The translations under genes and the position numbers were made by a program. Source: G963662265 sp963668545 (lineage in GTDB: Bacteria > Spirochaetota > Spirochaetia > CADAEX01). Taken from it: DNA of 64,000 nt. The notes beneath the pieces are model-generated. The model was not told the origin of the DNA. It did no database searches and saw nothing but the letters and a program-made list of their open reading frames with translations. Positions 16,152-25,522 of this stretch are shown one piece after another; position 1 is the first letter of the stretch; the number at the start of each line of letters is the position of its first letter. The stretch is from contig OY764868.1 of assembly GCA_963668545.1 (NCBI GenBank), forward strand, positions 1,922,001-1,986,000, given 5' to 3'.

Positions 16152-19067
16152 TCAAAATGTAATAACAGTTATTTTACCACCGTTGGAATCATCCTTGTAA
16201 GCAATATATATTTTATCACTCTGGTCAACCGCAATGCTTCCGAATGAAACAGAATCGTGATTGATATAATCTCCCGGAAGAACTCCTTCAGCCGTAACAG
16301 TTACATCTGATGAATTTATTTTTACAAGTTTAGGCTTATAAGAAGTGTCCCTGTAGAAAAGGTATACATCCCCTGCATATGTTACTTCCAGTTTAATAAA
16401 ATTACCATATGAAGTCCCTACATCTGCATCAGTTATGATGTTACCTACCTGATTCCATGCTATGCCGTTCTTCTTTCTGACAATTATATTGCCCCCTTCA
16501 ACTGTAGCACTGTACATATCTCCATTCTGATCAGCTACATCAAAAAATGTATTTGTATCAACAGATGTGAATGATGCGCTTCCTGCATCTATCCATGAAA
16601 CTCCAGCAAACTCCTGTATTGTAAAATTTCCTGTGTTATTATAATAAGATGCATAAAGGGTGTTTCCGACAGCAGTCAGTTTATAGTTATGCTGGTTGGT
16701 TGCACTGCTTGTGGTCAGCCCTGTCAGAATAAGAGGAGTAATTGCAGAACCTGTGTATTCTGAAACAGTGACCTGATTTGAAGCAAAATCCCTGTATATA
16801 ATATAGTTTGAAGAAAGCGTAGCTTCAATATCTGGCATAGGAAGGTTAGCATCAGCAGTTACATCAGATGCCGGAGTTGCCCAACTGGGACCTGTTGTAT
16901 ACTCGGAAATCCGGAGGTTCCCCGCTGTTGAGAGCTGATATCCGGTATAAACCCTGTTGCCGGAATCTATTGTCATTGAAATATCAGTTACCATGCCGCC
17001 GGTTATTCCCCTGTTTCCAAGGTCACTCCAGGCTGAACCGTTCCAAATAAGAGCTGATAAACTGTCACTATACATTGAATCCTGATAGACGCAGACAACA
17101 TTATCATCATCAGGCCTTACATCCATCTCAAGATAATCAGCTGTACTGTCGGAAAATCCGTATGCACCGCCTACAGGAACCCAAGCTGTTAAATTTACAG
17201 ACACATTGTAATTCTGTGTACTCCCGTCTTCCGCTGTTACTGTGAAAACAACAGGAGTTGTATCACTTCCCGTGAAATCAACAGCTCCGGAAGGTGTCAC
17301 AGCTGCACCTGGGCTGGCTGTAAATGAAGGAGTAATTGATGTAACAGTTTCTGATGTCGGAAGAAGAAGTGTTATATCTGTCCCTGCAATCCCACCTGTA
17401 TATACTGTTCCAAGACCTGTATTAACAGCATTGTCAAAATCAAAAGCAGTAATATCCTTGGCGCTGCTGAGTAAAGTAACATATACATAATAATACTGCA
17501 TGCTGCCGTCTTCAGCAGTAACTTCATACATGACAGAACCGCCGCTGAAATCCTGCGGCCCGGCAGGAGATAGTGAGGCTCCTGTACTTAGTGACCACGT
17601 GGGTGTAAGAGAAGTTATATCTTCTGTGTCTGAAATATCAAATGTTATATCTGTTCCTGTAATAGTTCCTGTATAGCTAGATGCAAGAGATGTGTTTACT
17701 GCATTGTCAAATATAAATGATGTTATCTCCTTCTGATTGCTTAATACATTAATATAAACATTATAATTCTGTGTGCTTGAGTCTGCAGCTGTTACAGTAT
17801 AGACAACAGGTGAAACTGAAAAATCCCTGGCACCCGGTGGGGATACTGTTGCACCAGTGCTTACTGTTATTGCTGGAACAAGAGATGTTATGTCCTCAGA
17901 AGCTGAAATATCAACAGTAATATCTGTACCTGTTATTGTTCCGTAATAATTGACAGACAGTGAGGGATTATCCATATAGCTGAACTCGAAATAGGTGATT
18001 TCCTTGTCGCTGCTCGGGGCCCCTTGGGAAACATACACATTATAGACCTGTGAAGTTCCGTCTTCCGCTGTTACTGTATAGGGAACCGGAGTTGTATCGC
18101 TTCCTGTAAAATCAACAGCAGCAACTGGTGTGTAGGATGATTCAGAGCTGTGATTTATATACGGTATAAGGCTTGTTATATCGCCGGACGGGATATTCAC
18201 TGTAATATCATTACCTACAATATTTCCTGAATAATCTGAGGAAATACCCGGATTATCAATATCCCTGAATACAAAGGATGTTATATTTTTTGAAGAATTC
18301 TGTTCAACCTGTACTGTCACATTATAATTTTTCATAGCCGGCATACCGTTAACATCGAATACAGTAGGTATGCAGGGGGCAAGAGTATCAAAAGTTATGC
18401 TGCTTACACCGCTTGTTAGTGCAGTGCCGGAAACAACACCTGTTCCGGAGATTTCAAAGCTGGGTATGAAATCAGTTACATTCAGATTGGGCGGTACTGC
18501 GCTGTTTGGAACAACAACTGTAACTACACCTGTTGCAGGTACAGAATCAATAATGGCAGCATAAATATCATAATAAAGCTTTCCCGGATTTGCAGCTTTC
18601 TTAAGCATGAACCCTGTAATTTCATTCCCGGTAGATGCTTCAATCTCATATGAGAAATCATAGATCCTCTCGGAATCATCTTCAGCCTTTACTGTTATGC
18701 TCTGAACATTTGCAAGATTCATTACACCGGACGGGTAGTATACAGCGTTTTTACCAAGTTCAACATGAGGAAGTATACTGTCTGTTATGCTTGCAGGGGG
18801 AAGTATAAGGTGGATTTTTCCCTTATCAGGTCCGTTGCTGTCTTCATTCTCATATGACTCAATATTTGCGCTGTGATCAAAAACAAACTGAAGGTTATCA
18901 CTGCTTTTTGCTGAAAAGCTGTGTATTGTATTATCTCCTGAATAGTTCATGAGGATTGATGATATTTCATCGTCCATTCTGTCCGGATCAACAACAGCCG
19001 GACAGCTTACAAGCAGAGCTGTAAATACAAAAACAGATACTGCCGCCATTATTTTTCTCAATAACAA
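16152..19067 (-). CDS. large lipoprotein with tandem DUF5018-like repeats
   Basis: 971 residues. Signal with lipobox ALLVSC (Cys 22), so lipid-anchored. Residues ~148-626 hold five units of about 90 residues with the DUF5018 pattern: KEITSFIF, then TGTITGTDITFDIS, DITSLTPT, a GA-x-xSPxG turn, DFS, and YTVTAEDGSTQNYNVYV. Residues ~630-971 form a repetitive beta-rich region (blocks with Y-x-Y-x-D and GNxI-type motifs) resembling a propeller. Surface adhesion or sugar binding is a guess; DUF5018 has no assigned function. TTG 19067 is used as the start, with AGGAG 6 bases upstream. Confidence 0.75.
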   Translation of the reverse strand: MLLRKIMAAVSVFVFTALLVSCPAVVDPDRMDDEISSILMNYSGDNTIHSFSAKSSDNLQFVFDHSANIESYENEDSNGPDKGKIHLILPPASITDSILPHVELGKNAVYYPSGVMNLANVQSITVKAEDDSERIYDFSYEIEASTGNEITGFMLKKAANPGKLYYDIYAAIIDSVPATGVVTVVVPNSAVPPNLNVTDFIPSFEISGTGVVSGTALTSGVSSITFDTLAPCIPTVFDVNGMPAMKNYNVTVQVEQNSSKNITSFVFRDIDNPGISSDYSGNIVGNDITVNIPSGDITSLIPYINHSSESSYTPVAAVDFTGSDTTPVPYTVTAEDGTSQVYNVYVSQGAPSSDKEITYFEFSYMDNPSLSVNYYGTITGTDITVDISASEDITSLVPAITVSTGATVSPPGARDFSVSPVVYTVTAADSSTQNYNVYINVLSNQKEITSFIFDNAVNTSLASSYTGTITGTDITFDISDTEDITSLTPTWSLSTGASLSPAGPQDFSGGSVMYEVTAEDGSMQYYYVYVTLLSSAKDITAFDFDNAVNTGLGTVYTGGIAGTDITLLLPTSETVTSITPSFTASPGAAVTPSGAVDFTGSDTTPVVFTVTAEDGSTQNYNVSVNLTAWVPVGGAYGFSDSTADYLEMDVRPDDDNVVCVYQDSMYSDSLSALIWNGSAWSDLGNRGITGGMVTDISMTIDSGNRVYTGYQLSTAGNLRISEYTTGPSWATPASDVTADANLPMPDIEATLSSNYIIYRDFASNQVTVSEYTGSAITPLILTGLTTSSATNQHNYKLTAVGNTLYASYYNNTGNFTIQEFAGVSWIDAGSASFTSVDTNTFFDVADQNGDMYSATVEGGNIIVRKKNGIAWNQVGNIITDADVGTSYGNFIKLEVTYAGDVYLFYRDTSYKPKLVKINSSDVTVTAEGVLPGDYINHDSVSFGSIAVDQSDKIYIAYKDDSNGGKITVITF
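17190..18290 (-). repeat. DNA encoding four ~90-residue tandem repeats
   Basis: Residues ~260-626 of the lipoprotein are four units of about 265 bases each. The last three share ITSFIFDNAVNT-like starts and TAEDGS-like ends, so they look recently duplicated; the first is more diverged. Confidence 0.7.
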
Positions 19068-19252
19068 AACAAACTCCTGTAATAATTATAATGGAAATAC
19101 CTAATCTTTTGTTCTTTTTTCAATCAAACCTTTTCAGAAAAATAATAGTTAAATACTTATTCAAGTTATTTAATCTGATAAACCTGCAGTCAGGCAGACT
19201 GCCTCTTTTTTACACAGTTTAAGATATTTTATCATTAAATTCCATATCGGAA

Positions 19253-21697
19253 TCAGTAATCATTTATACCGCATTCATTTTCCGTATATGGAAGAAGGTA
19301 AAGAGCTTCTCCCCTCTCAAAACTGTCTATCCTTCTGTAAAAGTCAAGAACCTCATTCAGTTCATCGGTCAGAAGAGGTTTATTTTTAACACCTTCATTC
19401 CTGAGTCCCGGGAGGAAAAACGGAAAATCAAATAAACGGCTGCCCGGGACTGTTTCGGTTATTCTGACCTCATCCCTGCTGTAATACTTTTCCAGGGCAT
19501 AGCTTAACGCATCGGAAAGTCCCCCTATCCTGTCAGCAAGCTTCAGATCAAGGGCATCTTTTCCCGCCCACACCTTTCCCCGGGCCGCATAATCAGCCTC
19601 TTCATCCGACAAAGGCCTGTAATTTTTCACAATATCCAGAAACTGGTCATAATTTTCAGAAATATACTTTCTGATTTTTTCAATTTCATCTTCTTTCATG
19701 GACCGCAGAGGATTGCCGAAATCGCTGTTTTCAGAACTATTTACAGATTCATATTTAATGCCAAGTTTTTCAAGCAGTCCCGAGAAATCTGGATAGAGGG
19801 CAATGACACCGATTGATCCGGTTACTGTAACCTCATCTGTAAATATAATATCAGCAGGGGCTGCCATATAGTAACCTCCCGATGCGGCAGCTCCCCCCAT
19901 TGAAACTATTACAGGCTTGGGATTTTCACCTTTTCTGCAGAGGGCAATTTCCCTAGCAATAACATCTGAGGCCATTGCAGATCCTCCCCCTGAATTGATC
20001 CTGATAATAATACATTTTACAGCAGGATTATTGCGGGCAGACCGTACAGCAGAAACAAAAGATTCAGAACCTATCATTCTTCCCCTTATACCGTTTCCTG
20101 AGACTATATCGCCGGATGCATAAATTACAGGCAGTATTCTGGAAGATACGCTTTCCCAGCTGTAATTCATCAGCGGAGGATAGCTTGAGTACCTTACAGG
20201 GATATACCCCATCTCCCGGTAAAAGCCCTCAAGTTCATCCCTGTAGATCCTTCTGTCTATCAAACCCTTGAGTTCAGCCTCCCGTGATGAGAGATAGGGA
20301 CCTTCAGCAATAATTTCAGCTGCATCGCCTTTTATTTTGTCTCTTCTGCCGGAAACTATCATTGATACCTGCTTTTCCCTGTATCTTTCATACAGTTTTT
20401 CAAGCATATCCCTTTCTTCAACTGTCATTTGCGACTCTGAAAAACTGTTATAGGCAGTTTTATACTCATGACTTCTGAAGTTATAGAAACCTATCCCGAA
20501 TTTACTGAAAAAATCCTTCATGTAGAGTGATCTTTTCGAATATCCGCGTAGATTTATAAGACCTGAAGGATTTACGAATATCTCATCAGCAACTGATGCT
20601 GCAAGGGTATATGAGTTGTTTCCTGCATTATCAAAGTAAAAGTATATTTTTTTCCCTTTCTGCCTGAGTTTCTTCAGTACTTCAGATATTTCGGTAATAT
20701 TTGCATAGGAAGTCATGAAATGCTGGTTTTTGAAGATTACTGCCTTTATTTCTCCTGTTTCAGCTATCCTGTCCATATCTTCAATGAAATTATAAAGGGA
20801 ATTTGAAAACCCTTTACCGGAACCCTGTAAAAAATCAGCAAATCCTCCTGACTGTGGATAATCGCTTATAACATTTCCCATATCATACTCTGCAATAAGG
20901 TTATGCCTTAAATTGACTGAAGATCTGCTCTGTTTATATGTTACTGATGAGAAAACCTTCCCTTTTTCCGGTCTGTAATCATCTTTAAAGACACCTTTAA
21001 AGCCTGCTGTCAGATGACTGCAGGACAGTGATATCCCTGCCTGAAAACGGTTGACATCAAAAATGTATTCCGAAAAAATGTTAAATCCGTCAAACGGCTC
21101 AAGCCTTAAACCTGTTGCCGCTATCTCGTTTTCACTTCTGTATTCAAGATCTGTATAAAGGGTAAGTCTTGATATCCAGTAGGGGCTGAAAAAAAACGGC
21201 CTTATCCCTGCACCGTAAATCAGATAACTGTTTTCTGAAGTTATATCCATTCCCCTTAATCCAACAGAAAGGAATCTTACAGGCCTGACCGTCGTTGACA
21301 GATTCCACATGATATCATTGCTGTTTTCAGGAAAAAAAAGGGATGTTCCCGTATAGATACCGTATCTCCCGGGAAAAGCAAGTGCAAAATTGTGAGAACC
21401 CGCTCCTTCAACAGAATCATAATAATATGCAAGGCTGTTTCCTGACAGAATGACTGAATAACTTTCTGTTATTCCTTTTTCATCGAAATCGCCGCTGAAA
21501 GCTATACCTGCACTGTTTCCCTTCCCCATCAGGGACGGGTTTACTTTTGCGGAAAACGGGCTTTCCTCCACTGCGACACCGTATTCCTGGGCAGAAACTG
21601 ACAGGACTGTTCCGGCAATCAGTGAGAAAAAAAGCATTGAAACTGAAAATATTTTTCTTAACCGGGAATAATTACCTGAACTAAATTCAATCATCAT
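19253..21697 (-). CDS. sppA: SppA-type serine protease with N-terminal barrel-like domain
   Basis: 814 residues. A signal peptide (to ~36) is followed by ~230 residues of alternating beta-strand pattern (VNPSLMGKGNSAGIAFSGDF, NFALAFPGRYGIYTGTSLFF) resembling an outer-membrane or PorV-like barrel. Residues ~285-770 are the two tandem SppA domains. The catalytic lysine is expected at K413 (HEYKTAYNSF) and the serine at S606 (AAASGGYYMAAP), as in 67-kDa SppA. Classical SppA is an inner-membrane signal-peptide peptidase; this fusion suggests an outer-membrane or periplasmic location (inference). CGGAG lies just before the start; ATG 21694 is an equally good start. Confidence 0.85.
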   Translation of the reverse strand: MMIEFSSGNYSRLRKIFSVSMLFFSLIAGTVLSVSAQEYGVAVEESPFSAKVNPSLMGKGNSAGIAFSGDFDEKGITESYSVILSGNSLAYYYDSVEGAGSHNFALAFPGRYGIYTGTSLFFPENSNDIMWNLSTTVRPVRFLSVGLRGMDITSENSYLIYGAGIRPFFFSPYWISRLTLYTDLEYRSENEIAATGLRLEPFDGFNIFSEYIFDVNRFQAGISLSCSHLTAGFKGVFKDDYRPEKGKVFSSVTYKQSRSSVNLRHNLIAEYDMGNVISDYPQSGGFADFLQGSGKGFSNSLYNFIEDMDRIAETGEIKAVIFKNQHFMTSYANITEISEVLKKLRQKGKKIYFYFDNAGNNSYTLAASVADEIFVNPSGLINLRGYSKRSLYMKDFFSKFGIGFYNFRSHEYKTAYNSFSESQMTVEERDMLEKLYERYREKQVSMIVSGRRDKIKGDAAEIIAEGPYLSSREAELKGLIDRRIYRDELEGFYREMGYIPVRYSSYPPLMNYSWESVSSRILPVIYASGDIVSGNGIRGRMIGSESFVSAVRSARNNPAVKCIIIRINSGGGSAMASDVIAREIALCRKGENPKPVIVSMGGAAASGGYYMAAPADIIFTDEVTVTGSIGVIALYPDFSGLLEKLGIKYESVNSSENSDFGNPLRSMKEDEIEKIRKYISENYDQFLDIVKNYRPLSDEEADYAARGKVWAGKDALDLKLADRIGGLSDALSYALEKYYSRDEVRITETVPGSRLFDFPFFLPGLRNEGVKNKPLLTDELNEVLDFYRRIDSFERGEALYLLPYTENECGINDY

Positions 21698-21913
21698 TCA
21701 TCTCCGTTTTTTTCATAATCATTTTTATATTCATCATAAAGTTTCATTCCAGATACTATTGATTGTAAGATTTATATGCATCATTTTTCAAATCATATTT
21801 TTAAAGATTTGTATTTTATTTATCATATATATTTTTTTCACGTTTCTAAATATAGAATTCTTTTCAGATTTCAGGTATAAAAAACAAACAATTATTCCAG
21901 AGGTTGATATTTT

Positions 21914-23152
21914 ATGGTAAGAATGAACGAAAACTACAAAAGACTTCAGGCGTCATATCTTTTTGTTGATATTGCAAGGAAAGTTGCAGATTTTCAGAAA
22001 GGCAATCCTGATAAAGAAGTTATCAAGATGGGAATCGGTGATGTTACAAGACCTCTTCCTTCAGTATGCCTTGAAGCAATGCACAAAGCTGTTGATGATT
22101 TAAGCAATACTGACTCATTTCACGGATACGGCCCGGAACAGGGTTATGAATTTTTAAGAAAACCAATTGCAGAATATGATTTTCAGGCACGGGGAGCTGA
22201 TATTTCCGCTGATGAAATTTTCATAAGTGACGGAGCAAAATGTGATACTGGTAATATTCAGGAAATATTTTCAGAAGACTGTATTATAGCACTGCCTGAT
22301 CCGGTTTATCCTGTCTACTCAGATACAAATGTAATGGCAGGGCGAAGCGGAGAATTCGATGGAGGAAGATACAAAAACTTTGTTTACCTGGATTCAACTT
22401 CAGAAAACAACTATGTACCTGACCTGCCAAAAGAGAAAGTGGATATAATTTACCTCTGTTTCCCAAATAATCCGACAGGTGCTACAGCTACAAAGGAACA
22501 GCTGAAAAAATGGGTTGATTATGCAAAAGAAAATAAAGCACTTATACTTTTTGATGCTGCATACGAGTCCTTTATACGTGATGATTCCCTTCCAAGATCA
22601 ATTTTCGAAATAGAGGGAGCCAGGGAAGTTGCAATCGAATTCAGAAGTTTTTCAAAAACTTCAGGATTCACCGGTGTAAGATGCGCATATATAGCCATAC
22701 CTAAAGAGTGCAGAATGTGGGACAAGGATGGAAACATCCAGTCAGTTCACACTCTCTGGAACAGAAGGCATAATACAAAATTCAACGGTGCATCATATCC
22801 TGTACAGAAAGCTGCAGCTGCAGTATTCACCCCTGAAGGTCAGAAGGAGATTAAGGAAATCATAGATTATTACCTCGGCAACGCTAAAATAATAAGGGAG
22901 AAAATGATTGAACTTGGTTATGAATGCACCGGCGGGGACAATTCCCCGTATGTATGGGTAAAGACAGGAACATCATCCTGGGATTTTTTTGACATGCTTC
23001 TCGGAAGGGCCGGAGTTGTTTGTACTCCCGGTACAGGTTTCGGTACATGCGGTGAAGGTTATATAAGGTTCAGCGCTTTCAATACACGGGAAAATACAGA
23101 ACTTGCAATGGAAAGAATAGCAAAAGCCCTTAAGGGCACCTCTAAAAACTAG
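21914..23152 (+). CDS. dapL: LL-diaminopimelate aminotransferase
   Basis: A PLP enzyme that converts tetrahydrodipicolinate directly to LL-diaminopimelate, on the way to lysine and peptidoglycan. Motifs: MGIGDVTRPLPSVCLEAM, DGAKCDTGNIQEIF, CFPNNPTGA, and SFSKTSGFTGVRCAY with the PLP lysine. 412 residues, family length. GAGG lies 10 bases before ATG 21914; a second ATG at 21923 is possible. DapL is used by several spirochaetes and chlamydiae in place of the succinylase pathway. Confidence 0.95.
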   Translation: MVRMNENYKRLQASYLFVDIARKVADFQKGNPDKEVIKMGIGDVTRPLPSVCLEAMHKAVDDLSNTDSFHGYGPEQGYEFLRKPIAEYDFQARGADISADEIFISDGAKCDTGNIQEIFSEDCIIALPDPVYPVYSDTNVMAGRSGEFDGGRYKNFVYLDSTSENNYVPDLPKEKVDIIYLCFPNNPTGATATKEQLKKWVDYAKENKALILFDAAYESFIRDDSLPRSIFEIEGAREVAIEFRSFSKTSGFTGVRCAYIAIPKECRMWDKDGNIQSVHTLWNRRHNTKFNGASYPVQKAAAAVFTPEGQKEIKEIIDYYLGNAKIIREKMIELGYECTGGDNSPYVWVKTGTSSWDFFDMLLGRAGVVCTPGTGFGTCGEGYIRFSAFNTRENTELAMERIAKALKGTSKN

Positions 23153-23330
23153 ATAATTTTTCGGAAACGAAAAATTATTTCTTTACGCGATAGGCGATCG
23201 TAAAGCGTGCCTGCGGCAAGGTGTCCTGTATGGGAACCAACCGAAGATAAATAGAGGTTCCCTTAAGTAATTTACAGATATTGTCTGGTTTCAGATAAAA
23301 AGAGCAGTCGTTTGTGACTGCTCTTTTTTT
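23153..23330 (+). ncRNA. structured intergenic region, possible 3'-UTR or small RNA
   Basis: Between dapL and the PEBP gene the DNA holds consecutive hairpins: an 11-bp perfect stem with a GAAA loop (23153-23178), CTTTACG/CGTAAAG (23181-23205), GGGAACC/GGTTCCC (23232-23262) and a 13-bp terminator stem (23297-23330). No open frame fits. I do not recognise a named RNA family. It could be a long dapL 3'-UTR or an independent RNA; no clear promoter is seen inside it. Confidence 0.35.
23297..23330 (+). terminator. strong intrinsic terminator, bidirectional
   Basis: AAAAAGAGCAGTC, six-base loop, GACTGCTC and seven T. The complementary A run lets it act for the converging PEBP gene, whose stop lies at its edge. 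Confidence 0.85.
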
Positions 23331-23790
23331 ATTTCCTTCTGTAGAGCCCCATGAGCTGCCCCTCATTGATTACATGCCCTTTCATAGCTTCCTGGAGCTC
23401 ATGTATTCCCGGAGCTGAAGGCAGATGTATTTCAACATCGATTGAATATACAGTAAAGAAATACCTGTGTGTTCCTGAAGGGGGGGCAGGACCTCCGTAT
23501 TCAACCTTTCCCCAGCTGTTCCGCCCGTGAACAGCATTTCCCGGCAGTTCAGGTGTATTTCCTGTTTTTTCACCTATTTCATTTATATCCGGCGGTATAT
23601 TATAAAGAATCCAGTGAACCCATGTCCCTCCCGGTGCGTCAGGATCGTCACAGACTATTACATATGACTTTACTCCGGCTTTATCTCCTTTCCACTTCAG
23701 TGGAGGAGATATATCCCGGCCGTCAGCTGTATATTTTAAAGGGATCATTTCACCGTTTTTAAAAGCACTGCTTGTTACAGCTATTGTCAT
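23329..23790 (-). CDS. YbhB/YbcL family phosphatidylethanolamine-binding-like protein
   Basis: 153 residues, the full bacterial PEBP length. The ligand-site motifs are present: PPLKWKGDKAGVKSYVIVCDDPDAPGGTWVHW and a later YGGPAPPSGTHRYFFTVY, split here into short pieces only for description. Members are cytoplasmic or secreted proteins with small-anion binding; no enzyme activity is established. A strong GGAGGTCGGT ribosome site precedes the ATG at 23790. Monocistronic, converging with dapL. Confidence 0.92.
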   Translation of the reverse strand: MTIAVTSSAFKNGEMIPLKYTADGRDISPPLKWKGDKAGVKSYVIVCDDPDAPGGTWVHWILYNIPPDINEIGEKTGNTPELPGNAVHGRNSWGKVEYGGPAPPSGTHRYFFTVYSIDVEIHLPSAPGIHELQEAMKGHVINEGQLMGLYRRK

Positions 23791-23914
23791 ACCGACCTCC
23801 TTAATATTCTCCTATATCAATTTTATGGCAATAGTACCTGCCGGTCAAATATTCTTTTAAAAACAATGTAACAGGGTTATAATTTAATTCAATTCATAAT
23901 AACGGAGTTATAAT

Positions 23915-25522
23915 TTGCTTTTAAAAACCAGAACTCTTGTTTCCTTCATACTGGTTATTGTTACAATCTTCTCCTCCCAGATTCTGACAAGGATTTTTAT
24001 TGAACTGCCGGAATACAGAAAACTGGAAAACCTCAATGACAGAAAAGATATCAGTACCCTTCAGGCCAGCTTAAGGGCCACATACACCCAGATAGAAATA
24101 CTGTGCAAAGACTATGCAAACTGGGATGATACAGTTGAATTTATTCTTTCAGAAGACATGACATATATTGACAGTAATTTTCCTGAAAAACACCTTATAG
24201 AATCAGGTCTGAACGGGGCAATATATCTCGATAACAATAAAAACATTATTTATTCAAGAACTGAAGAAAGCAGAAGCGGCAGACTGATCAATGATCCTTT
24301 TACTGAAGAAAAAAACAGAATATTTCTGAACAGGATTTTTATTTCAAAAGAGCAGGTCAAAGTCAAGGATTCTTCCTTAAGCAATACAGGCCTTTTGCTT
24401 ATTGACAATAAGCCTGTTATTTTCTCAATAACAAGCATAACAGATTCAGAAGGCAGTCCAACGTCATACGGTAATCTGCTTTTCTGGAAATTTTTCGATA
24501 TGGAAACAATCAACAAACTGCTTGATACAACCCAGCTCAACCTCCATTTTGACTGGCTTACAGAAGATGACAGATCCCATAAATATTTCAATATCCCCTC
24601 ACCGGATAATACAGACCTTGATAAATATTCACGCAACAGAGACAACAGGATTTCCCTTGTCATCAATGATTTTTTCAGAAAACCTGTTTTGATCCTGGAA
24701 ATCCAGAAAACAGGACATGATTATGATGACAGAATATTCAGTAAAAACCTTATCGCAGGTATAATAACTTCATTATTCACTATCCTTTTCCTTTTCTATT
24801 TCATTAACATCAATTTTCTTGTAAAAATAAAAACCTTTCTCAATCATTTCAAAAAAGTGGAGGAAACAGATGATTACTCTCTAAAGCTTGAAATGAAAAG
24901 AAATGACGAACTATCAGTACTTGCTGATTCAATTAACATGCTGATGGAAAAAATAAACCTCAAAAAACAGTTTCTTGAAAGTTCAAACAGGGAACTGGAG
25001 TTTTTAAGCAATACAGATGCCCTTACGCAGATCCCGAACAGGAGACATCTGGATATATATCTTGAGGAAAAATGGAAACAGGCTTTCAGAGAATGTGTTC
25101 CTGTAAGTATATGCATATGCGATGTAGATTTCTTCAAGCTTTACAATGATAATTACGGTCACAGGAACGGAGATATGGTGTTGAGGGAAGTGGCATCTTC
25201 ACTTAAAAACAATCTCCACCTGTCAACAGACTTTGTAGCCAGATACGGAGGTGAAGAGTTTGCAATAATTCTGTATAATACAGATACAGAAAGCAGCTGC
25301 CGCGTTGCAAATAATTTACTGAATTCAGTAGAAAATATGCGAATACCCCATTCAAAATCAGAATGTTCTTCCTTCCTGACAATAAGCATCGGTATTTCGA
25401 CTATGACTCCTGCCTCTTCTGATAATCTCAGCAGTTTTGTCGAATCGGCCGACAGGAGTCTTTATACAGCAAAAAAATCAGGAAGAAACAGGTTTGTACA
25501 CAGCAATAACAGGAACGTGTAG
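23915..25522 (+). CDS. diguanylate cyclase with CHASE4 sensor
   Basis: Synthesises c-di-GMP from two GTP. 535 residues: an N-terminal membrane helix, an extracellular CHASE4 domain (YANWDDTVEFI is typical), a second membrane helix near 285-305, a HAMP-like linker, and a GGDEF domain with GGEEF at 445-449. The inhibitory I-site (RxxD five residues before GGEEF) reads LSTD, so product inhibition is probably lost. TTG 23915 is the start, with CGGAG 7 bases upstream. The MerR gene follows with no gap, so both may be one transcript. Confidence 0.9.
   Translation: MLLKTRTLVSFILVIVTIFSSQILTRIFIELPEYRKLENLNDRKDISTLQASLRATYTQIEILCKDYANWDDTVEFILSEDMTYIDSNFPEKHLIESGLNGAIYLDNNKNIIYSRTEESRSGRLINDPFTEEKNRIFLNRIFISKEQVKVKDSSLSNTGLLLIDNKPVIFSITSITDSEGSPTSYGNLLFWKFFDMETINKLLDTTQLNLHFDWLTEDDRSHKYFNIPSPDNTDLDKYSRNRDNRISLVINDFFRKPVLILEIQKTGHDYDDRIFSKNLIAGIITSLFTILFLFYFININFLVKIKTFLNHFKKVEETDDYSLKLEMKRNDELSVLADSINMLMEKINLKKQFLESSNRELEFLSNTDALTQIPNRRHLDIYLEEKWKQAFRECVPVSICICDVDFFKLYNDNYGHRNGDMVLREVASSLKNNLHLSTDFVARYGGEEFAIILYNTDTESSCRVANNLLNSVENMRIPHSKSECSSFLTISIGISTMTPASSDNLSSFVESADRSLYTAKKSGRNRFVHSNNRNV

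Noticed and set aside
19183..19211. Terminator-like hairpin on the plus strand
   Set aside because: GCAGTC/GACTGC followed by T run, but no plus-strand transcript upstream is apparent; left unassigned.
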